A stretch of 64,000 nt of DNA from Ideonella sp. Lineage in GTDB: Bacteria > Pseudomonadota > Gammaproteobacteria > Burkholderiales > Burkholderiaceae_C. Below are positions 53,832 through 64,000 of the stretch, piece after piece. The position numbers and the translations under genes are program-made. Below the pieces are notes generated by a model, which saw only the letters and a program-made list of their open reading frames with translations, did not search any database and had not been told where the DNA came from. The first letter of the stretch is position 1; each line of letters begins with the position of its first letter. The stretch covers positions 124,001 to 188,000 of the forward strand of contig NZ_JADJDO010000013.1 of the NCBI RefSeq assembly GCF_016702655.1, in the 5' to 3' direction.

Positions 53832-56279
53832 ATGCAGACCCCCTCCCGAGGCACGATGCTGGCCGTTCTGGCACTGGCCTGGCTGGCCGGCGTGGGGGCG
53901 CAGTTGCATCAGGCTCAGGCATGGGCGGATGCCCGCTACCTGATGCTGCTGGCGGGCGCTGGCGTTGCACTTCCCCTCGCGCTGCGCTGCTGGGGCCGAC
54001 GGCCCTGGTCGGGCGCCGCGCTGGCGCTCTCGGCTGCCGTGCTGGCCGGCTTCGGCACCACCGGCCTGCACGCCACGCTGAGGCTGGCCGACGCGCTGCC
54101 GCCCGCGCTCGAAGGGCGCGACATCGCCGTTACCGGCGTTGTCGCCAGCCTGCCGCAGGCGGGCGACGCGGGCTGGCGCTTTCGTTTCGAGGTCGAGGAC
54201 GCCAGCGCACAGGGCCTCGCCGTGCAGGTGCCGCACACGATTTCGCTCGGCTGGTACCGCGGCGCGCACGAAGACGCCGCGCTGCTGCAGCCGGGCGTCG
54301 ACCTGCGCGCCGGGCAGCGCTGGCGCTTCACCGTGCGCCTGCGCCAGCCGCACGGCAACGCCAATCCACACGGCTTCGACTACGAGCTGTATCTGTTCGA
54401 GCAGGGCGTGCGCGCGACCGGCACCGTGCGCGACGCACCGCCGCCGCAATTGCTGCACGACGCTGCCGGCTATCCGGTCGACCGGCTGCGCCAGCAGGTG
54501 CGCGACGCGATCGCGCTGCACGTCGCCGATGCGCGGGCGGCCGGCATCCTGGCCGCGCTGGCGGTCGGCGACCAGGCGGCGATCACGCGCGACGACTGGG
54601 ATCTGTTTCGTGCGACCGGCGTCGCGCACCTGATGTCGATCAGCGGCCTGCACGTGACGATGTTTGCCTGGCTGGCGGGCATCGCCGTCGGCTGGGCCTG
54701 GCGGCGCAGCACGCGCGCGATGCTGTGGCTGCCTGCGCCGCTCGCTGCGCGCTGGGGCGGCGTTGCCGCCGCTGCGGCCTATGCCCTGTTTGCCGGCTGG
54801 GGCGTGCCGGCACAGCGCACGCTGCTGATGCTGGCCGTCGTGACGCTGCTGCAGTCGCTCGGCCGCCACTGGCCCTGGCCGCTGGTGCTGCTCGCCGCGG
54901 CGGTGGCGGTGACGCTTGCCGACCCCTGGGCGCTGCTGCAGCCGGGCTTCTGGCTCTCGTTCATGGCGGTCGGCCTGCTGATGTCGTCGGCAGGCGCGGG
55001 CCTCGCGGGCGCGCGCACATCGACGCCGGAGGGCGCTGCCCGCGCCGCCCTCGGCCGCACCTGGATGGCCCTGCGCGGCGGGCTGCGCACGCAGGTCGTC
55101 GCGACGGTCGGCCTGACGCCGCTCACGCTCGTCTTCTTCCAGCAGGTGTCGCTGGTCGGCTTTGCCGCCAACCTGATCGCGATCCCGCTCGTCACGCTGC
55201 TCATCACGCCGCTGGCGCTGCTCGGCGCGCTCGCCGCACCGTTGTGGCAGCTGGCGGCGTGGGCAACGCAGGGCCTCGTCGCCGCGCTCGCCTGGCTGGC
55301 GCAATGGCCGTGGGCAGTGTGGAGCGTGCCGGCCGCGCCGGCCTGGGCGCAGCTCGCGGCGCTGCTCGCCGCGTTGCTGCTCGTGCTGCCGCTGCCGTGG
55401 CGGTTGCGCCTGCTCGCGATCCCGCTCGCGCTGCCGCTGCTGCTGCCACCGCGCGCGCTGCCGGCCGAGGGTGCGTTCAGCGTCGTCGCCGCCGATGTCG
55501 GGCAGGGCAACGCGGTGCTGGTGCGCACGCGCGGCCATCTGCTCGTCTACGACGCCGGGCCGCAATACACGCGCGACAGCGATGCCGGGCAACGCGTGCT
55601 GGTGCCGCTGCTGCGGGCCCTCGGCGAGACGCGCATCGACACGCTGATGCTGAGCCACCGCGACACCGATCACGTGGGCGGCGCGGCGGCGCTGCTCGGC
55701 GCGCTGCCGGTGGCGCAATTGCGCAGTTCGCTCGAAGACGGCCATGCACTGGTTGCGGGGCGCGCCGGCGAGTCGCTGCGCTGCGAAGCCGGCCAGCGCT
55801 GGGAGTGGGACGGCGTCGCCTTCGAAGTCCTTGCGCCGCCCGCTGCGGCCTACGGGCGCGAGCGCAAGCCCAACGCGCTGTCGTGCGTGCTGCGCGTGCA
55901 GGGCCGGCACTCGAGCCTGCTGCTCGCGGGCGACATCGAGGCCGAGCAGGAGCTCGCGCTCGTCGCCGCCTACGGCAAGGCGCTGGCAAGCGACTGGCTG
56001 CTCGTGCCGCACCACGGCAGCCGCACCTCATCGACCCCCGCCTTGCTGGATGCAGTTCGGCCGCGGCTGGCGATCGTGCAGGCCGGCTACCGAAACCGCT
56101 TCGGCCATCCGGCCGACGATGTGCTGGCGCGCTACCGCGAGCGCGGCATCGCGCTTCGGATCAGCCCCGATTGCGGCGCCTGGCTGCACAGCGCCGAAGC
56201 CGACGCACCACGCGAGGGCTGCTGGCGCGACGCGGCGCGGCGCTACTGGCACCACGCCGGTGCCGACTCCCCGCGATAG
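53832..56279 (+). CDS. comEC: DNA internalisation competence protein ComEC/Rec2
   Basis: An 815-residue inner-membrane channel for single-stranded DNA uptake. Order: N-terminal membrane helices and a DUF4131-like beta domain (residues 20-180), the competence domain with many helices (ATGVAHLMSISGLHVTMFAW, the hallmark; GVPAQRTLLMLAVVTLL), and a C-terminal metallo-beta-lactamase-like domain (VVAADVGQGNAVLV, LMLSHRDTDHVGGAAALL, LLLAGDIEAEQE, LVPHHGSRTSST). All metal-binding motifs are intact, so it could be a nuclease-like ComEC. Start ATG 53832. It is divergent from ridA. Confidence 0.95.
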   Translation: MQTPSRGTMLAVLALAWLAGVGAQLHQAQAWADARYLMLLAGAGVALPLALRCWGRRPWSGAALALSAAVLAGFGTTGLHATLRLADALPPALEGRDIAVTGVVASLPQAGDAGWRFRFEVEDASAQGLAVQVPHTISLGWYRGAHEDAALLQPGVDLRAGQRWRFTVRLRQPHGNANPHGFDYELYLFEQGVRATGTVRDAPPPQLLHDAAGYPVDRLRQQVRDAIALHVADARAAGILAALAVGDQAAITRDDWDLFRATGVAHLMSISGLHVTMFAWLAGIAVGWAWRRSTRAMLWLPAPLAARWGGVAAAAAYALFAGWGVPAQRTLLMLAVVTLLQSLGRHWPWPLVLLAAAVAVTLADPWALLQPGFWLSFMAVGLLMSSAGAGLAGARTSTPEGAARAALGRTWMALRGGLRTQVVATVGLTPLTLVFFQQVSLVGFAANLIAIPLVTLLITPLALLGALAAPLWQLAAWATQGLVAALAWLAQWPWAVWSVPAAPAWAQLAALLAALLLVLPLPWRLRLLAIPLALPLLLPPRALPAEGAFSVVAADVGQGNAVLVRTRGHLLVYDAGPQYTRDSDAGQRVLVPLLRALGETRIDTLMLSHRDTDHVGGAAALLGALPVAQLRSSLEDGHALVAGRAGESLRCEAGQRWEWDGVAFEVLAPPAAAYGRERKPNALSCVLRVQGRHSSLLLAGDIEAEQELALVAAYGKALASDWLLVPHHGSRTSSTPALLDAVRPRLAIVQAGYRNRFGHPADDVLARYRERGIALRISPDCGAWLHSAEADAPREGCWRDAARRYWHHAGADSPR

Positions 56280-56360
56280 TGCGCCGGCAGACGCGCGGCT
56301 GAACGGCCTGGAATTTGCTACCCTGCATGCCAGGGCACCACGAGAGGCGGGGACATCGCA

Positions 56361-57797
56361 ATGAGACCGAGCTTCGACGAGATGCAGGCCAGCGCCGACC
56401 GGGTGCGCGACCACTACGCCACCTACGCAAGCTGGCTCGCGCGCCAGGAGGGCGACGCGATGCGCTCGCGGCGCGAGGAGGCCGAGGTGATCTTCCGCCG
56501 CGTTGGCATCACCTTTGCCGTCTATGGCGCGCAAGACGACGACGGCGCCGGCACCGAGCGCCTGATCCCGTTCGACCTGATCCCGCGCGTGATCCCGGCG
56601 CACGAGTGGAGCGAGATGGAGCGCGGCCTGCGCCAGCGGGTGACGGCGCTCAACCGCTTCGTGCACGACGTCTACCACGAGCAGGAGATCGTTCGCGCCG
56701 GCATCGTGCCCGCCGAGCAGGTGCTCGCCAATGCGCAGTACCGGCCCGAGATGATGGGCGTCGACGTGCCGGGCGGCGTGTACTCGCACATCGCCGGCAT
56801 CGACATCGTGCGCGCCGCGAATGCCGACGGCAGCGGCAGCTACTACGTGCTCGAAGACAACCTGCGCGTGCCCAGCGGCGTGAGCTACATGCTCGAGAAC
56901 CGCAAGATGATGATGCGGCTCTTCCCCGAACTCTTCGCCCAGCATCGCGTGGCGCCGGTGGCGCACTATCCCGACCTGCTGCTCGAAACCCTGCGCGCGG
57001 TCGCGCCGGCCTCGGTCAACGAACCGCTGGTCGTGCTGCTGACGCCGGGCATGTACAACAGCGCCTATTTCGAGCACGCCTTCCTCGCGCAGCAGATGGG
57101 CATCGAGCTCGTCGAGGGGCAGGACCTGTTCGTCAAGGACAACTTCGTCTACATGCGCACGACGCGCGGGCCGCGCCGGGTGGACGTGATCTACCGCCGC
57201 CTGGACGACGACTTTCTCGACCCGCTCGCGTTCCGGCCCGACTCGACGCTCGGCTGCGCGGGGCTGCTCTCGGCCTACCGCGCCGGCAACGTGACGCTCG
57301 CCAACGCGATCGGCACCGGCGTTGCCGACGACAAGTCGATCTACCCCTACGTGCCGAAGATGATCGAGTTCTACCTCGGCGAGAAGCCGGTCCTCGAGAA
57401 CGTGCCGACCCGGCTGTGCCGCGACCCCGACGACCTCAAGTACGTGCTCGACCACCTGTCCGAACTGGTGGTCAAGGAAGTGCACGGCGCCGGCGGCTAC
57501 GGCATGCTCGTCGGCCCGGCTGCGACCAAGCAGGAGATCGAGGACTTCCGCGCCGCGCTGCTCGCCCGGCCGGGCGGCTACATCGCGCAGCCGACGCTGG
57601 CGCTCTCGACCTGCCCGACCTTCGTCGAGAGCGGCATCGCGCCGCGCCACATCGACCTGCGCCCGTTCGTGCTCTCGGGGCGCAGCGTGCAGATGGTGCC
57701 CGGCGGGCTGACACGCGTCGCGCTCAAGCAAGGCTCGCTGGTCGTCAACTCGTCGCAGGGCGGCGGGACCAAGGACACCTGGGTTCTGGAGGACTGA
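56361..57797 (+). CDS. Circularly permuted ATP-grasp protein (type 2)
   Basis: A 478-residue CP-ATP-grasp ligase (DUF404/DUF407). Features: FDLIPRVIPAHEWSEMERGL, RQRVTALNRFVHDVYHEQEI, VYSHIAGIDIVRAANADGSG, YYVLEDNLRVPSGVSYMLEN, FVKDNFVYMRTTRGPRRVDV and IYRRLDDDFLDPLAF, and KEVHGAGGYGMLVGPAATKQ. Start ATG 56361; a GAGGCGGGG ribosome site precedes it. It is 3 nt upstream of the alpha-E gene and clearly cotranscribed. Such proteins are proposed to form amide or peptide bonds; the substrate here is unknown. Confidence 0.94.
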   Translation: MRPSFDEMQASADRVRDHYATYASWLARQEGDAMRSRREEAEVIFRRVGITFAVYGAQDDDGAGTERLIPFDLIPRVIPAHEWSEMERGLRQRVTALNRFVHDVYHEQEIVRAGIVPAEQVLANAQYRPEMMGVDVPGGVYSHIAGIDIVRAANADGSGSYYVLEDNLRVPSGVSYMLENRKMMMRLFPELFAQHRVAPVAHYPDLLLETLRAVAPASVNEPLVVLLTPGMYNSAYFEHAFLAQQMGIELVEGQDLFVKDNFVYMRTTRGPRRVDVIYRRLDDDFLDPLAFRPDSTLGCAGLLSAYRAGNVTLANAIGTGVADDKSIYPYVPKMIEFYLGEKPVLENVPTRLCRDPDDLKYVLDHLSELVVKEVHGAGGYGMLVGPAATKQEIEDFRAALLARPGGYIAQPTLALSTCPTFVESGIAPRHIDLRPFVLSGRSVQMVPGGLTRVALKQGSLVVNSSQGGGTKDTWVLED

Positions 57798-57800
57798 CGC

Positions 57801-58757
57801 ATGCTGTCCCGCACTGCCGACCACCTGTACTGGATGGCGCGCTACATGGAGCGCGCCGAGAACACCGCGCGCATGCTCGACGTCAACTACCAGACTTCGC
57901 TGCTCCCGCAGTCGGCCGACGCGGCGCTCAACGGCTGGCGCGGGTTGCTCAGCATCTCGGAGCTGGCGGGCGACTACGCACAGCGCTACGGTGACGTCAG
58001 CGCGCAGGGCGTGATGAACTTCATGGTGCAGGACGCGCGCAATCCGTCGAGCATCGTGAGCTGCATCGGCGCCGCGCGCGAGAACGCGCGCGCGGTGCGC
58101 GGCACGCTCACGACCGAGGTCTGGGAGACGCAGAACCAGACCTGGCTCGAGTGGAAGCGCCTGCTCGCGGCGGGCGACTTCCAGGACGACCCTGCCGAGA
58201 CCTTCGAGTGGGTCAAGTTCCGCTCGCACCTGTCGCGCGGCGTGACCATGGGCACGATGCTGCAGGACGAGGCCTTCAACTTCATGCGCCTCGGCAGCTT
58301 TCTCGAGCGCGCCGACAACACCGCGCGCCTGCTCGACGTCAAGTTCCACGCCGCGGGCGGCACCGCCGCCGCGCCCGAGGGTGACGACGAGGTGCCCGAC
58401 TACGACTTCTATCACTGGTCGGCGATCCTGCGCTCGGTATCGGCGTTCGAGGTCTACCGCAAGGCCTATCGCAACGTGATCCGCCCCGACAAGGTGGCCG
58501 AGCTGCTGATCCTGCGCGCAGACATGCCGCGCTCGCTCGCCGCCTGCATGGACGAGGTGGTCGGCAACCTGCGCCGGGTCGCCAACGAGCAGTCCGAGGA
58601 CACGCTGCGCCGCGCCGGCCGGCTGCGCGCCGACCTGCGCTTCGGCCGCATCGACGAGATCATGGAGGGCGGCCTGCACGCCTTCCTGACCCGGTTTCTC
58701 GAGCGCGTCGGCGCGCTCGGCGTGGGCATCAGCCGCGACTTCCTGGTCGCGAGCTGA
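57801..58757 (+). CDS. Alpha-E domain protein (DUF403)
   Basis: A 318-residue all-helical protein with the family N-terminus LSRTADHLYWMARYMERAEN and TARMLDVNYQTSL, then VSCIGAARENARAVRGTLTT, GVTMGTMLQDEAFNFMRLGS and FLERADNTARLLDVKFHAAG. The alternating Glu/Arg helices give the domain its name. It always sits with a circularly permuted ATP-grasp protein and a transglutaminase-like protein, as it does here. Biochemical role unknown. Confidence 0.94.
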   Translation: MLSRTADHLYWMARYMERAENTARMLDVNYQTSLLPQSADAALNGWRGLLSISELAGDYAQRYGDVSAQGVMNFMVQDARNPSSIVSCIGAARENARAVRGTLTTEVWETQNQTWLEWKRLLAAGDFQDDPAETFEWVKFRSHLSRGVTMGTMLQDEAFNFMRLGSFLERADNTARLLDVKFHAAGGTAAAPEGDDEVPDYDFYHWSAILRSVSAFEVYRKAYRNVIRPDKVAELLILRADMPRSLAACMDEVVGNLRRVANEQSEDTLRRAGRLRADLRFGRIDEIMEGGLHAFLTRFLERVGALGVGISRDFLVAS

Positions 58758-58766
58758 AAGATCGAC

Positions 58767-62111
<3,345 letters not shown>

Positions 62112-62185
62112 GCCGCATTGCCGGCGCTTTGTCGGCCTTGACCGACCGGGGAGAGCAAGGCGTGATCGGACCTGCGCTCGATGTA

Positions 62186-62206
62186 CGACGGCCGGCCTGG
62201 CCGTCG
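62186..62206. terminator. Hairpin downstream of the transglutaminase-like gene
   Basis: Perfect 8-bp stem CGACGGCC / GGCCGTCG with loop GGCCT, 75 nt after the stop. There is no T-run, so it may be a factor-dependent or structural terminator. Confidence 0.4.
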
Positions 62207-63125
62207 GGCTGGTGTCGAAACTTCGCGAGCAGACACGCTGCCGGCGCATTCCGTGGCCGATGGCTTTATAAGTGCAGAAGGGCGGGCTCGAACGAAAAAG
62301 CGAGGACCCGCGATCCTGCTCGATTTAGACGGCCTATGTCGACGCGACCATGAACATCAGACCGGAAGGAATAGGCCCACCGAAGGGGAACGAAGGGAAG
62401 TCGGACACGATGAAGACCGCAAGACATAGATCAACTCGCGTCCCGTTAGCCGGCCGTTCCATATCTCGTTGGGTCAGGTAACTCAAACCAATGAAAACCT
62501 GCTCCTCTTGGCCGCCATCGCCTGGTCGCACTGCGGCAGGGCTGGTTTGTACGGGCGGCGCGTGCCTTCTGCTCCGAGCGGGCGACCCATTGCACATCAT
62601 CGTCCAAGCTGGCGAACTGTCATCTCTTTCCAGGTTCTTTCGTGATAGTTTGTCCCGCGCTGATTGCCTTCCGTGCGAGGAGGCTCGAAGCGAATCCGTA
62701 TTCCTCATGCACGCTGCCTCAACCCCGGGTGGTCCGCTGGGCGCGCTGGGCAAGCGGCGCCGTCGCTGCGAAGACGAACGTTCATTGGCAGAAAATCTGG
62801 GCCGACTCATCACTCGACGCGCTTCTAAGATTGCGGACTGCGCAGTAGCTGTTCTACCCCTTCACTGAACAGACCATGCGTCCCCACGGAAGGGTCCGCG
62901 GGAGGAACTTGGGAGGAAGAGCATGGTGCCGGCGGGTACAGGAATCAGCTGGGAAGTCTCATCAACCTCTAGCGCACGTGGCATCATGGTCGGTGCAATC
63001 AGTTGAGGCAGGACATTCGACATCTTGAGAGGCTTTTACCCCAGCGTTCCTAGGGGCCTCAAACGCTGCACCTGCTGCCGCAGCTTTCACAGGAGACCTT
63101 GGCGTTGGCTCCTCCCTCGGGTCAC

Positions 63126-63273
63126 ATGGTTGCGCTTCAGCAGGAAGCAAGAGCAGCAGCCAAGCTGCCATTGCGCCTACAGGTGTTTGAAGGTAAATCC
63201 TGCGAAAGCCTTCTACGAGCGCTTGGGCTTCCGCAGCGAGGAAGAGACGGAGTTCAGCTTCTTCCACATGCAA
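63126..63273 (+). pseudogene. GNAT acetyltransferase C-terminal fragment (frameshifted)
   Basis: In one frame the DNA reads MVALQQEARAAAKLPLRLQV. After a TTT at 63186-63188 the next frame reads LKVNPAKAFYERLGFRSEEE then TEFSFFHMQ. Removing one T gives a smooth join V-L-K-V-N-P-A. This is the C-terminal signature of GNAT acetyltransferases (V-x-x-x-N-x-x-A-x-x-x-Y-x-x-x-G-F). The N-terminal half and start are absent, so it is a remnant rather than a working gene. Confidence 0.6.
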
Positions 63274-63474
63274 CCTAACCCTTCTACAAGGACTTCCCGC
63301 AATGTCAAGCGGGCTGCAATGTATTTCCCCTTTCAAGACCGGCTTTGCATTCACGAGTTGGTCTGTTCGATCTAGGTGACATGGGCACGCGAAGGTGCGG
63401 TGCGACAGTGAACAGACTGCACATCTACAAACGGCCTTGTTGCACCTGTCGGTGCGGACCCAGATACGAACCGC

Positions 63475-64000
63475 TCAGCCGGGCTCCATTCGTTCCACGG
63501 GGTTGGGCACGATTGCCGCCGCGAGGGTTAGTCGAGTTCGCCAGCTGCCGGTCTGACCTGTCAATGCATCTTCGAGAGCACGTCTTCGGTGGAAGGAAGG
63601 AGTGGATTCGGCTTGGAGCTGGTTTGATCGGGTGGGCCGCTCAGGCCATGCAAGGCGTCGCCTGCGAGCGGTGGGGCGGCGCTGCGCGGTCTGCCTGGTT
63701 GACCGCTTTGCCGGCGGCTTGACGCTGACGTGGTGGGGATCGAAGACCTGCTCGCGCGTCATCACCGCCCACAGGATGCGTGCGTTCTTGTTGGCCATGG
63801 CCACGCACGCCTTTTGCCAGCCCACGCGCGCAGTGAGCTGCACCAGCCAGCGCGAGATCGGATCGTCGCGCTTGGGCGCACTCATCACCGCGGCCTTGGC
63901 GCCCTGGATGAGCAGTGTGCGCAGATAGTCGTCGCCGCGTTTGGTGATGCGCCCGAGCACGGCCCTGCCACCGCTGGAGTTCTGGCGCGGCACCAGACCC
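63475..64000 (-). CDS. IS110-family transposase, C-terminal part, 5' end outside window
   Basis: The frame is open to the right edge and reads GLVPRQNSSGGRAVLGRITK, RGDDYLRTLLIQGAKAAVM and ACVAMANKNARILWAVMTRE. This is the Transposase_20 domain of IS110/IS1111 elements, which carries the conserved serine (SSGG). The N-terminal DEDD RuvC-like domain must lie beyond 64000. The stop at 63475 gives a basic tail of about 70 residues after the domain, somewhat long. IS110 elements use a structured non-coding RNA from one of their ends to choose targets. Confidence 0.85.
   Translation of the reverse strand, partial: GLVPRQNSSGGRAVLGRITKRGDDYLRTLLIQGAKAAVMSAPKRDDPISRWLVQLTARVGWQKACVAMANKNARILWAVMTREQVFDPHHVSVKPPAKRSTRQTAQRRPTARRRRLAWPERPTRSNQLQAESTPSFHRRRALEDALTGQTGSWRTRLTLAAAIVPNPVERMEPG
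63475..64000 (-). mobile_element. IS110-family insertion sequence, partial
   Basis: The element is recognised from its transposase; the left boundary is not defined because IS110 elements lack long terminal inverted repeats. It may extend into the lower-GC DNA left of 63475. Confidence 0.6.

Larger units (their letters stand above)
62112..63474. other. Lower-GC accessory region with no intact gene
   Basis: This 1.36-kb stretch has a clearly lower GC content than the rest of the window. Short open frames occur (for example 62491-62868, plus) but none has a convincing ribosome site, conserved motif or codon bias. A GNAT fragment is embedded (listed separately). It separates the core-like transglutaminase gene from an insertion sequence and is probably a degraded insertion hotspot. 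Confidence 0.6.

Noticed and set aside
62491..62868. 125-codon plus-strand open frame in the low-GC region
   Set aside because: No recognised motif, competing frames on both strands and surrounding decay; not supported as a gene.

Overview
The window is about 70% GC with dense, co-oriented genes joined by ATGA overlaps. The gene content (Burkholderiales-type intergenic repeats, a glg cluster, FadD, a GltD-like/2-oxoacid oxidoreductase module, ComEC) suggests a betaproteobacterium, most likely of the order Burkholderiales. No rRNA, tRNA or CRISPR array was seen. Assembly quality is imperfect: a 58-nt pure G/C tract at 52764-52821 looks artefactual, and several genes carry apparent single-base frameshifts.

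Region 1 (1-20090, minus strand) is the most interesting part: an extracellular contractile injection system (eCIS, phage-tail-like particle related to AFP/PVC) whose downstream end lies beyond the left edge. In transcription order it encodes a small winged-helix-like protein, sheath, inner tube, a double CPxC zinc-binding baseplate protein, a proline-rich linker protein, an Afp16-like DUF4255 tube terminator, an AAA+ ATPase, a 77-residue protein, a DUF4157 (eCIS-core) protein with an OmpA-like domain, an HExxH protein, a second DUF4157 protein carrying an M35-like zinc peptidase domain (frameshifted), a LysM/tube-binding protein, gpX-like, gpD-like, gpV-like, PAAR-like, gp25-like and two J-like baseplate wedge proteins. 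Upstream (20233-21255) is a sigma-54 activator without a receiver domain. Between the two lies a near-consensus -24/-12 promoter (20122-20136, minus) reading into the eCIS operon. The whole particle therefore looks like a sigma-54 regulon with its own dedicated activator.

Region 2 (21396-33100) is a glycogen/alpha-glucan island: malQ-glgX-glgB-glgP on the minus strand, divergent from glgC-glgA and a GDT1-family cation transporter on the plus strand. Together these activate glucose, polymerise and branch it, and then debranch and phosphorolyse glycogen.

Region 3 (33278-45076) is mixed: an alanyl-tRNA editing protein, a small zinc-ribbon protein, an SDR oxidoreductase, a lipoprotein, an unknown protein translationally coupled to an unusual kinase-less PASTA protein, aconitase A, and a fadD / Tat-exported small subunit / GMC oxidoreductase operon. 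A 722-nt gene-free gap (45077-45798) then holds long, partly interleaved inverted repeats.

Region 4 (45799-62111) has a three-gene NAD(P)H-linked 2-oxoacid:acceptor oxidoreductase, a second GMC oxidoreductase, a small membrane protein and dsbB that both run into the G/C tract, ridA, comEC, and a three-gene ATP-grasp / alpha-E / transglutaminase-DUF2126 cluster typical of peptide-ligation neighbourhoods. Region 5 (62112-64000) drops in GC, has a decayed GNAT acetyltransferase fragment and ends in an IS110-family transposase cut by the window edge.
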